Shown here: positions 34,730 through 42,420 of the stretch, one piece after another
How the letters are laid out: each line of letters begins with the position of its first letter
How positions within the stretch are numbered: the first letter of the stretch is position 1
Origin: CAZGEA01 sp964524515
GTDB taxonomy: Bacteria; Patescibacteriota; Microgenomatia; UBA8517
NCBI GenBank assembly: GCA_964524515.1
Contig: CAZGEA010000001.1
Coordinates: 124,001 to 188,000, forward strand
Length of the DNA stretch: 64,000 nt
Direction of reading: 5' to 3'
Program-made: the position numbers and the translations under genes
The notes under the pieces: model-generated
Told to the model about the DNA's origin: nothing
The model's input: only the letters and a program-made list of their open reading frames with translations
The model's database searches: none

Positions 34730-35968
34730 GTGAATTCTACTTTAAGTATTTTTGAAAAAGTTCAAAACAAAACAAACCTCAAATTAGTTTATATTGCAGG
34801 TCTTCTTTTTTTCTTTTTTATGCTATTTGATGGTGCAGTTTCATTTGTTGTACCTATTGCAGTCACTCAAATTGGATTATCAAAATCAGCAATGGGCTTA
34901 ATATATGGCAGCTCATCAGTGTTTGGCGCAATCTTTGATTTCATATTAAGTAAAACTTTAACTAACACACATTTTAGAAGAATTTATATGTTGATGTTTA
35001 TTCTTTGCCTGCTTTGTCTTTTTGTTCTTGCCAATGCAAATACAGTTCTTTTATTTTTAATTGCAATGGCTTTGTGGGGCTTTTATTTTGATCTATCAAA
35101 TTTTGCAAACTTCGATTTTATTAGCCGCCGCACATTAAAAAGAGATCACTCACAAGGGTTTGGAATTATATGGATGTTTAGAGCCTTAGGTTATACAATT
35201 GCACCACTTGTAATAGGTTCAATAATAGGAAATTTAATTGATTCAAAAGTTTTTATTTATATGGGAATATTTTTATCAATCTCGTTTGGTTTTTTTATTT
35301 TATTAGTATTTGTGACAAATAAAAACAAAAGAGAAATGGTAGTAAATAAAGATTCAAAATTACAATCAACATCGTTTGAAATAAATCTCTGGAAAAAAGT
35401 TGGTAAAAAGATGTTTCCAGTTTTGATAATGACTACAATATTATGGATAATTGAAGCATCATTTTGGACAATCGGACCATTTATGTATGAATCAATTCCA
35501 GAACTGGGGTCATTTAAAGGTCTGTTTTTGGCTCTGTATACTTTACCGCCACTTTTTATTGGTTGGTTTCTATCACCCTTGAGTAAAAAATTGGGCAAGA
35601 AAAAAACTGCTTTTTATGCATTAATCACCGGTTCAATCTTTCTAGTAAGTATTTTATTTGTAAATTCAGGATGGATTATTTTAAGTTTAGTTTTTATTGC
35701 ATCGTGTTTTATAGCTCTATGCTTGCCATCAATTGCAGGAGTCTATTCAGACTATATTGTCGAAGCTCCACATCTTGAAAAAGAAATAGAAGCACTTGAA
35801 GATTTCTTTACAAATATTGGCTATGTAATCGGGCCAATTCTTGCCGGATTTTTGGCAGAAAAATTTGGCAATATAAAAGTTTTCTCAATTTTGGGTTTAG
35901 TTTCAATAATCGCAACACTAATTTTAATTAAGGTTACTCCAAAAAATATTCAAATAGATAAAAAGTAA
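34730..35968 (+). CDS. Major facilitator superfamily transporter
   Basis: The 412-residue protein has twelve predicted helices in two six-helix halves separated by a basic loop (around 200-215). The first helix region resembles sugar-phosphate or drug MFS porters, but no specificity motif is clear. The start is GTG at 34730, with TAGAAT five bases before it (leaderless). It lies within the tRNA cluster with no functional partner beside it. Confidence 0.88.
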   Translation: MNSTLSIFEKVQNKTNLKLVYIAGLLFFFFMLFDGAVSFVVPIAVTQIGLSKSAMGLIYGSSSVFGAIFDFILSKTLTNTHFRRIYMLMFILCLLCLFVLANANTVLLFLIAMALWGFYFDLSNFANFDFISRRTLKRDHSQGFGIIWMFRALGYTIAPLVIGSIIGNLIDSKVFIYMGIFLSISFGFFILLVFVTNKNKREMVVNKDSKLQSTSFEINLWKKVGKKMFPVLIMTTILWIIEASFWTIGPFMYESIPELGSFKGLFLALYTLPPLFIGWFLSPLSKKLGKKKTAFYALITGSIFLVSILFVNSGWIILSLVFIASCFIALCLPSIAGVYSDYIVEAPHLEKEIEALEDFFTNIGYVIGPILAGFLAEKFGNIKVFSILGLVSIIATLILIKVTPKNIQIDKK

Positions 35969-35996
35969 GTTCAAATGGTACAATACGCTAATATAA

Positions 35997-36078
35997 GCCG
36001 AGGTGGCGAAATTGGCAGACGCACTACCTTGAGGTGGTAGCGCTGAAAGGCGTGCAGGTTCAAATCCTGTCCTCGGCA
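35997..36078 (+). tRNA. tRNA-Leu(GAG)
   Basis: Class II tRNA with long variable arm; anticodon loop TTGAGGT (anticodon GAG). CCA is not encoded. Confidence 0.93.
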
Positions 36079-36092
36079 CAAAAAATAAATAA

Positions 36093-36166
36093 GCTCACTT
36101 AGCTCAGTTGGTTAGAGCATTCGGTTTACATCCGAAGGGTCGAGGGTTCGAATCCCCCAGTGAGCA
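36093..36166 (+). tRNA. tRNA-Val(TAC)
   Basis: Cloverleaf with anticodon loop TTTACAT (anticodon TAC). It lies 14 bases after tRNA-Leu(GAG), so both may be one transcript. Confidence 0.93.
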
Positions 36167-36286
36167 CAAAATTTTTTTATTGTTTTTTCCAAAATTGCAT
36201 ACAATTTTGAAGAGGAGAAACAGTGGAGCGTTAAGATTTTATCGCTTAAAAGTGATAAAATCGTTAAGCGTAACTCGTTTCGACGA
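36167..36286 (+). other. Spacer with strong hairpin between two tRNA genes
   Basis: GATTTTATC and GATAAAATC (about 36235-36262) form a stable hairpin, flanked by repeated CGTTAAG words. Just before it GAGGAG is followed at normal spacing by GTG-GAG-CGT-TAA, a four-codon frame that is probably fortuitous. No gene is called. Confidence 0.5.
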
Positions 36287-36359
36287 GCCGAGTTAGCCAA
36301 GGTGGTCACGGCGGGCGCCTGAAGAGCGTCAGATCTGTGTTCGACTCACAGACTCGGCA
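36287..36359 (+). tRNA. tRNA-Phe(GAA)
   Basis: Cloverleaf with anticodon loop CTGAAGA (anticodon GAA). CCA is not encoded. Confidence 0.93.
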
Positions 36360-36400
36360 CAAAGATTGACAAAGATAATAAATAGATATAATTTGTATTT

Positions 36401-36823
36401 ATGACAATGAAGATAAATGACCAAGATGAACAAATCTTGGATCAAGTAAGTGAAATGAAAAATGAAGGAAATTCACCTGCTGGAGCAGAATTCTTCAAAC
36501 AAACAGCAGATCAATTTGCAGCTGACGAAAAAGCACGAAATCCACAGATTAAAGACCAAAAAGATGGCCAAGGAGGAGGTCCCGCATATGAAAATACAGG
36601 AGAGCCATCGTTATGGAATTCACCAGTTGCAAGAAGTGTAGGAGAAAGGCACGGTTATCCAGATGCTAACACACAAGTCTCAAACCCTAAATTAAATGAA
36701 AAACAAAGCCCTCAAACAGTTGGTCGTGTTGGGGAATCAAATTATGTTAACAATCCAGGAACAAAAACAGAACAAAAAGGCCTATTGTCTAGATGGTTAA
36801 ATAAAGTCAGTAGATCAAGTTAA
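36401..36823 (+). CDS. Hydrophilic, probably disordered protein
   Basis: The 140-residue protein is rich in Gln, Asn, Gly and charged residues with almost no hydrophobic core, suggesting intrinsic disorder. No family is recognised. TATAAT lies eight bases before the ATG (near-leaderless) and a TTGACA is further upstream, but at only 15-bp spacing. Its last four bases overlap the convergent DRG-type GTPase gene. Confidence 0.7.
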   Translation: MTMKINDQDEQILDQVSEMKNEGNSPAGAEFFKQTADQFAADEKARNPQIKDQKDGQGGGPAYENTGEPSLWNSPVARSVGERHGYPDANTQVSNPKLNEKQSPQTVGRVGESNYVNNPGTKTEQKGLLSRWLNKVSRSS

Positions 36824-37899
36824 ATATACCTCACCATCATACCGTCTTTAACAAATGCAGTTAAACTAACTTCCTGTCCTGCAAATTTCGCTCCATTCCC
36901 CCAAATCTTAGCGGCAATTTTATTTTCCAAAAATGCTGATCCGATTTTATGCCCCAAATCCTCAAGTGTAAAATTATTTTTTACAATAATTGGCTCATTT
37001 TGATTAGGTTCTTCATTAGGCTTTACCAAATAAACTGTTACAAATCCCAAAATTTTCCAAATTGCATCTTTAAATTCATCCAAACCAATATTTTTAGATG
37101 CACTAATATATAAATAATTATTTTTAAATTCAGGTTTTTGGGCCAGTGCATCAACTTTATTAATTACATACAAAGCCGGCAAATAAACTCTATTTGGAGT
37201 CATTGCATCAATAAATCTATCTATTGTTACATTTTCCTTTAATGTTATTATTCCATTTTTAATTCCAGATTCTCGTGCTATATCTTTTAAAGTATCACGG
37301 TCCAGTTGTTGCCTTACATTTGAAGCAATTGCCAATCCCCCATCAATTCTTTTCTCAATTCTAATATCAGGAGGATTAATATTAATTCTCACTCCAGTGG
37401 TTTCTACTTCTTTCTGTAGGACTTCAAGCATTGAAGTCTTGTAAATATCAGACATAAAAACAATCAAATCAGCATTTCGAACCACCGAAATCACTTCCTT
37501 TCCTCGGCCTTTCCCCTCACCCGCTCCTTGAATTATTCCAGGCACATCCAAAATCTGAAATCTTGCTCCTCGATAATCCATCATCCCAGGAATTACAGAT
37601 AGTGTCGTAAACTCATAAGAAGCCACTTTTGAAGCAGCATTGGTTAAAGAATTAATCAATGTTGATTTCCCAACTGAAGGAGGCCCAACCAGTACTATAC
37701 TGGCATCACCTTGCTTGCGTACCGAATATCCACCACCTCCGCCACTTCCGCGACTTCTTATTACTCCATTAATTTCTTGCTCTTTAAGTTTAGAAATCTT
37801 GGCACGAATCATTCCAATATGCCTCTCCGTACCTTTATGGTATGGGAGTTTGCGCATTTCTTCTTCAAGTTCATTGATTTGTTCGCGTATTGTTGCCAT
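36820..37899 (-). CDS. DRG/Obg-type GTPase with TGS domain
   Basis: The protein starts at ATG 37899 (359 residues). A helical N-terminus and a Gly-rich loop (50-57) precede the G domain: G1 GPPSVGKST (72-80), G3 DVPG, G4 NKVD, and a C-terminal TGS domain. This is the layout of DRG proteins, which are general in archaea and eukaryotes and act in ribosome-linked functions; bacterial members are uncommon. The TTATAC box lies just before the ATG. Confidence 0.85.
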   Translation of the reverse strand: MATIREQINELEEEMRKLPYHKGTERHIGMIRAKISKLKEQEINGVIRSRGSGGGGGYSVRKQGDASIVLVGPPSVGKSTLINSLTNAASKVASYEFTTLSVIPGMMDYRGARFQILDVPGIIQGAGEGKGRGKEVISVVRNADLIVFMSDIYKTSMLEVLQKEVETTGVRININPPDIRIEKRIDGGLAIASNVRQQLDRDTLKDIARESGIKNGIITLKENVTIDRFIDAMTPNRVYLPALYVINKVDALAQKPEFKNNYLYISASKNIGLDEFKDAIWKILGFVTVYLVKPNEEPNQNEPIIVKNNFTLEDLGHKIGSAFLENKIAAKIWGNGAKFAGQEVSLTAFVKDGMMVRYI

Positions 37900-37954
37900 T
37901 TTCGGGTATAATTGTATCAAATATTAGGCCTTAGGGTTTAATTTTGAAACTAAA

Positions 37955-38026
37955 GCCTCTGTAGCTCAACGGATAGAGTAGCTGTCTTCGGAACAGCTGA
38001 TGAGGGTTCGATTCCTTCCAGAGGCA
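37955..38026 (+). tRNA. tRNA-Arg(TCG)
   Basis: Cloverleaf with anticodon loop CTTCGGA (anticodon TCG). CCA is not encoded. Confidence 0.92.
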
Positions 38027-38080
38027 CATATTCTCAAAAATTTAAAGCACTTTCTATACTTATGGAGAAAAGCAAAAGAA

Positions 38081-38551
38081 ATGAATAAAATTCAGCTTTT
38101 TCTGTTGATATCATTTGCTGGATTAGGTGCAGTAATGTGCGTCGAAACAATTCTAAGCCCAGTAAATGAAAAAGAGAAAATCGAAAATGTATCTATCGCA
38201 TCAACAATCTACACTTTAGTTCGTATTGCATTCACTTTCATTATTGAACCTCTCGCAGTATTAAGTGCAATTAAAAACAATACAGGAAGCATTACAATTG
38301 CATACATAATTCTAGCCATAGTTTATATAAAACTGTACAGTTTACTTAAAGCACTATTTGAAATATTTCAAAAAGCAATTCAAGTAATTCACTACGAAAA
38401 AAGAGCAATGACTGAAGAGGAAATACATGAATTGGCAACTAAAGAAAAAATTAACAATTTTTTCATAAAAAAAAGTAAGCAAATATTTTTTCTATTTCCC
38501 AAACTATATCTTTGGTATTTGGTGGCAATTGCACTAAATCTAATTCTATAA
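38081..38551 (+). CDS. Orphan membrane protein
   Basis: The 156-residue protein starts at ATG 38081; the open frame back to 38000 is translated tRNA. It has about four hydrophobic segments and a charged central loop containing TEEEIHELA. It is not recognised. GGAG lies 13 bases upstream and TATACT about 25 bases upstream; a strong terminator follows. It fits the orphan-cassette pattern. Confidence 0.7.
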   Translation: MNKIQLFLLISFAGLGAVMCVETILSPVNEKEKIENVSIASTIYTLVRIAFTFIIEPLAVLSAIKNNTGSITIAYIILAIVYIKLYSLLKALFEIFQKAIQVIHYEKRAMTEEEIHELATKEKINNFFIKKSKQIFFLFPKLYLWYLVAIALNLIL

Positions 38552-38558
38552 AAACCAT

Positions 38559-38598
38559 AGCCCTCAAGGAAAATCCAAGAGGGCTTTTTATTTTTCCC
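38559..38598 (+). terminator. Intrinsic terminator after the 38081-38551 gene
   Basis: AGCCCTC pairs with GAGGGCT, followed by TTTTATTTTT. Confidence 0.88.
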
Positions 38599-38654
38599 TA
38601 TTGATCAAACTAACATGATAAGAGTATCTTAATTACTGTGAAGTTTACATTATC

Positions 38655-40361
38655 ATGAAGTTCATCTTCGTTTCAGGTGGTGTAGTATCAGGCCTTGGTA
38701 AAGGCATTGTAACTTCCTCTCTCTCTTTTCTTCTAAAATCCCGCGGTTTCCGAGTTACTCCAGTCAAAGCAGATATGTATTTTAATGTTGATGCAGGAAC
38801 ACTCCGCCCTCAAGAACATGGTGAAGTATTTGTAACTCACGACGGAATGGAATGCGATGAAGATCTAGGTCACTATGAAAGATTTGTTCATCAATCTCTC
38901 AGAAAAGAAAACTACATTACAGCAGGCCAAATTTATCAAGAAGTGATAAGGCGTGAACGCGCGTTTGACTATGCGGGAGAAACAGTTGATGTGATTCCTC
39001 ATGTTACAGATGAAATAACTAGAAGAATAAAACTAGCAGGAGATGCAAATAATGCTGATATTGTAATAGTGGAATTTGGAGGAACAGTTGGTGAATATAA
39101 AAATGGTGTATTTTTTGAATGTTCTAGAATTTTAAAATTAAAATATCCTGAAGATGTAATTCAAGTTCACGTCACATATTTGCCATATATGGCTCACATT
39201 GGTGAATTAAAGAGTAAACCAGCTCAAACTAGTGTTCATATTTTAAATGGCATGGGGATTCAACCAGATATAATAATAGCTCGAAGTGAAGTTCCAATTG
39301 ATAAAAAAAGACTAGATAAATTGGCATTATTTTGCAACATCGCTTCAGACAAAATTTTTGGAGTCCCTAATTTAGACACAATTTATGAAGTACCACTTTT
39401 ATTTCACAAGCAAAATCATCATTTAGCATCTACTGTTTTAAAACTTCTAAAGCTTCCCTCTGGTAAACACAAAGAAATAAAAAACTGGAAACAAATGGCC
39501 AAACAAGCTCTCAAAAAAACAGGACAAAAAAAGGTAAATATTGCAATGGTTGGAAAATATTTTGTGACAGGTGATTATAATTTGGTAGATTCATATGTCT
39601 CAGTTGTTGAGGCAGTTCGCCACGCCTCATGGAAACTAAATATCAAAGCAGAATTAAATTGGATTGATAGTGAACAAATAGAAAAAAATGGCACAGAAAT
39701 ATTAAATGATTTTGATGGAATAATAGTTCCACAGGGTTGGGGAAGCCGCGGAACTGAAGGTAAAATCAAAGCAATAGAATTCGCACGTATTAACAAAATC
39801 CCCTATTTAGGGCTTTGTTTTGGCATGCAAATGGCAACAATAGAATTCGCAAGAAATGTTCTAAAATTAAAAAATGCCAATACAACTGAAGCAAATCCAA
39901 TCACTCCACATCCTGTAATTCATGTAATGCCAGATCAAATTAAATATTTAGAAAAAAGGCAATATGGTGGAACAATCAGGCTTGGTGCATGGCCATGTAT
40001 TGTTAAAAAAGGAACAGTTTTATTTGATGCTTATAGTCAATTTGGTGGATCAAAAAATTCTCCATGGTGGCAACCAAATCCAAAAAACAAAAATGAAGAA
40101 ATAAAAATAAAAGAAAATGAAAAATTAATTTTTGAAAGACACCGTCACAGATACGAATTTAATAATGAATTCAAAGAAAAGTTTGAGAGTGTTGGGTTTG
40201 TGATTTCAGGTACAAGTCCAGATGGAAAGTTAGTAGAGGCAATCGAAATAAAGGATCATCCTTTTTTCGTAGGTACTCAGTTTCATCCTGAATACATTAG
40301 CCGTCCACTAACTCCCCACCCGGTATTTTTAAGTTTTCTAAACTCTCTCAATAGAAGCTAA
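38655..40361 (+). CDS. pyrG: CTP synthase
   Basis: It converts UTP to CTP using glutamine and ATP. The 568-residue protein has the N-terminal amidoligase domain (KFIFVSGGVVSGLGKG) and a C-terminal class I glutamine amidotransferase with nucleophile Cys388 in LGLCFGMQ and HPEY near the end. It is slightly longer than typical (about 540) because of an insertion in the GATase domain near residues 460-490. The end overlaps the convergent orphan gene by 24 bases. Confidence 0.97.
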   Translation: MKFIFVSGGVVSGLGKGIVTSSLSFLLKSRGFRVTPVKADMYFNVDAGTLRPQEHGEVFVTHDGMECDEDLGHYERFVHQSLRKENYITAGQIYQEVIRRERAFDYAGETVDVIPHVTDEITRRIKLAGDANNADIVIVEFGGTVGEYKNGVFFECSRILKLKYPEDVIQVHVTYLPYMAHIGELKSKPAQTSVHILNGMGIQPDIIIARSEVPIDKKRLDKLALFCNIASDKIFGVPNLDTIYEVPLLFHKQNHHLASTVLKLLKLPSGKHKEIKNWKQMAKQALKKTGQKKVNIAMVGKYFVTGDYNLVDSYVSVVEAVRHASWKLNIKAELNWIDSEQIEKNGTEILNDFDGIIVPQGWGSRGTEGKIKAIEFARINKIPYLGLCFGMQMATIEFARNVLKLKNANTTEANPITPHPVIHVMPDQIKYLEKRQYGGTIRLGAWPCIVKKGTVLFDAYSQFGGSKNSPWWQPNPKNKNEEIKIKENEKLIFERHRHRYEFNNEFKEKFESVGFVISGTSPDGKLVEAIEIKDHPFFVGTQFHPEYISRPLTPHPVFLSFLNSLNRS

Positions 40362-41198
40362 GTATTTTTTTAACTTCACAACATCTTCTCCAATATTTGC
40401 GGATTCGCCTTCCAATACAATATTTCCACCCCATCCTTCAGAAATTAATCGAGTTAACATATATCCCATTGATGATGTTGATGTGTTATTTTTTACATCA
40501 CTCCAAAAATGAGCGATAAGTTGCGAATAGTCAGAAAAGTCAGGCCTCAAAAGAGGAATATGTACCTCTTGAATATATGGAAGAATTATTTCAAAAAGGA
40601 CCAACCAGTCACTTGATCTTCTAATATGCAATAGATCAAGTGTTACACCAGTATATTTCAGGTTATACAAAATTGATGGTATATCAGCATATTTTGTAAT
40701 ACCCAAATCAATTAACATCTCAGGTGCAATCTGAATCAACATATGCGGATATCCCAATTGCGTTGGTTGATGTTGACCGCGTTTGGCAGGATACAATGTA
40801 ATCGGAAGTGATTTGCCCATTACTTGAGTTAATTTTCTAACCCCCCAAAGCGAATCTTCAAATTTATCACTTATATAAGGCATAAAAAGCCAAGCAGCAA
40901 GTGCTAACTTTTTATTCTTATGAAACAACCACTGCCAAGGCCATCTTTCACTTCTAAATGATTGTTCGGTACATAAAATTCCATTTAGATTTTCATTATT
41001 TAATTGACCAGTAAAAAGTTGCCATGCAGCATAATTTCTCATTGGTTGAAATCGAATGCCATCTGCACCAAAACCCAAAGCAGTATTAATAAATTTAGAC
41101 ATGGGCCACAAAAATTGTGCTTTTTTCGGAAAAACTGACATTGGAACAACAATTTGAATACGTCGATCTTGAATTGAATTCCACGTTTGGAGTGTCAT
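40338..41198 (-). CDS. Orphan protein, possibly TIM-barrel
   Basis: The 286-residue protein starts at ATG 41198, supported by AAAGG six to seven bases upstream. Alternating strand-like segments (RIQIVVPMS, ADGIRFQPMRN, GVTLDLLHI, EVHIPLL) hint at a TIM barrel of the sugar-isomerase/epimerase kind; this is an inference. Its leader is TATAATAGCTTGC (41238-41250), like other orphan cassettes. Its end overlaps pyrG by 24 bases on the opposite strand. Confidence 0.7.
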   Translation of the reverse strand: MTLQTWNSIQDRRIQIVVPMSVFPKKAQFLWPMSKFINTALGFGADGIRFQPMRNYAAWQLFTGQLNNENLNGILCTEQSFRSERWPWQWLFHKNKKLALAAWLFMPYISDKFEDSLWGVRKLTQVMGKSLPITLYPAKRGQHQPTQLGYPHMLIQIAPEMLIDLGITKYADIPSILYNLKYTGVTLDLLHIRRSSDWLVLFEIILPYIQEVHIPLLRPDFSDYSQLIAHFWSDVKNNTSTSSMGYMLTRLISEGWGGNIVLEGESANIGEDVVKLKKYLASIERV

Positions 41199-41297
41199 TT
41201 TCAAACCTTTCATGTAAAAGATCAGAACTTAAAATTAGCAAGCTATTATACAACAGCTTTGTATCTAGCTTAAAATGAGTTAAAATACAAACAATAA

Positions 41298-41380
41298 GCC
41301 GGGGTGGTGAAATGGCAGACACGCACGCCTTAAGAGCGTGTGGAATTTATTCCTTGGGAGTTCGAGTCTCCCCCTCGGCA
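41298..41380 (+). tRNA. tRNA-Leu(TAA)
   Basis: Class II tRNA with long variable arm; anticodon loop CTTAAGA (anticodon TAA). CCA is not encoded. Confidence 0.93.
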
Positions 41381-41389
41381 CAAATGAAG

Positions 41390-42004
41390 TTAGAATCCTA
41401 ATTTTTCTTTAACAATCACCATTTTAATTCTCTCAGGATTAATTTCTTTATTTACTATCAAAATCTTGGATACATTTGTTTTTAATTCTTGGTTTCCATA
41501 TGCTTTTCCAAGTCGAACTGATTCAAGTGGAACAATATATTCATAAATACGCTTCATTGCCTCATCTAAATTGGCGACAATCTTCTGTGCTCCAACTACC
41601 CAAATAACATGCTCAGATCCATAAGAATAACCAGGCAATTGACTGCCAGTATTGGATGCAATTACGACTACTCCATCGTGTGTTATTGCGTGTACACTTC
41701 CAAGTGAATACTGCGGTGCTGCCCCAATTTGCTGCATTTCCCTGTTTTGAGTCTCACGGTTCATTGATTTAAGTTTATCTTTAACTAATTCATATCCACC
41801 AGTTTCAAGTGCATCATTTATCCCAGTTTCAATCAAAGTCATAGAGCTCATACTCATAACTTCTGATCCCTTGGGAATCATAGACAATACTTTCTCACGA
41901 GCTTCCACTTTCGTATTTACAACAATAGCCTCAATATTGCGCTGAGCTAAAGATTCAACTACTTTTTCCAAAATTTCATTATTAACTATTTCTGTATACT
42001 TCAT
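41390..42004 (-). CDS. LUD domain protein (LutC/YkgG-like)
   Basis: The 204-residue protein is a LUD domain, recognised by the pattern EAREKVLSMIPKGSEVM, ITHDGVVVIASNTGSQ and VWVVGAQKIV. LUD proteins accompany lactate-utilisation complexes or act alone in unknown redox chemistry; no lutA/lutB partner is present. The start at 42004 is preferred, with TATATT eight bases upstream. It is divergent from an HxlR regulator, with matched operator half-sites between them, so the regulator probably controls it. Confidence 0.85.
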   Translation of the reverse strand: MKYTEIVNNEILEKVVESLAQRNIEAIVVNTKVEAREKVLSMIPKGSEVMSMSSMTLIETGINDALETGGYELVKDKLKSMNRETQNREMQQIGAAPQYSLGSVHAITHDGVVVIASNTGSQLPGYSYGSEHVIWVVGAQKIVANLDEAMKRIYEYIVPLESVRLGKAYGNQELKTNVSKILIVNKEINPERIKMVIVKEKLGF

Positions 42005-42021
42005 ATTTGTATAATATATAA

Positions 42022-42065
42022 ACTTAGTTACTATTATACAAGTACGCACTTTATGGTAACTAAGT
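42022..42065. promoter_or_regulatory. Inverted-repeat operator between LUD and hxlR-type genes
   Basis: A perfect 10-bp inverted repeat, ACTTAGTTAC (42022-42031) and GTAACTAAGT (42056-42065), has a 24-bp spacer. The left arm falls in the spacer of the minus-strand promoter (TTGTAT, 17 bp, TATATT), and the right arm lies just before TATAAT (42070-42075) of the regulator gene. Each promoter is thus covered by one arm. Confidence 0.7.
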
Positions 42066-42080
42066 ATGATATAATAGAAT

Positions 42081-42389
42081 ATGAAAAATTGTTCATCAGT
42101 TAAATCAACACTCAATATAATCGGAGGCAAATGGAGACCACTAATTATTTACATGCTTTACGAAAATACTCTTCGTTTTAGTCAACTTCAAAAACAAATC
42201 ACTGGTATTTCACAAAAAATGCTAACACAGGAGCTCAAACGTCTTGAAAAAGATGAAATAATTAAAAGAGTTGTTTACGCACAAATTCCACCTAAAGTAG
42301 AATATTCATTAACTGAAAAAGGTAAAAGTATTTTGCCAATACTTCAAAAAATGGATGAGTGGTCTCAAGTGTATAATCCAAGTAATTAA
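42081..42389 (+). CDS. HxlR-family winged-helix regulator
   Basis: The 102-residue protein is an HxlR-type winged helix: GGKWRPLIIYML, RFSQLQKQITGISQKMLTQEL recognition region, and a VEYSLTEKG wing. A Cys near the N-terminus (Cys4) is the residue used for redox sensing in several family members. TATAAT is five bases before the ATG (leaderless). It probably represses itself and the divergent LUD gene through the inverted repeat. Confidence 0.92.
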   Translation: MKNCSSVKSTLNIIGGKWRPLIIYMLYENTLRFSQLQKQITGISQKMLTQELKRLEKDEIIKRVVYAQIPPKVEYSLTEKGKSILPILQKMDEWSQVYNPSN

Positions 42390-42420
42390 TTTTTAAACCA
42401 GTGTTCCCGGTCCAAAAAAT

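Noticed and set aside
36108..36309. Frames on both strands through the tRNA-Val/tRNA-Phe region
   Set aside because: They translate tRNA genes and the hairpin spacer.
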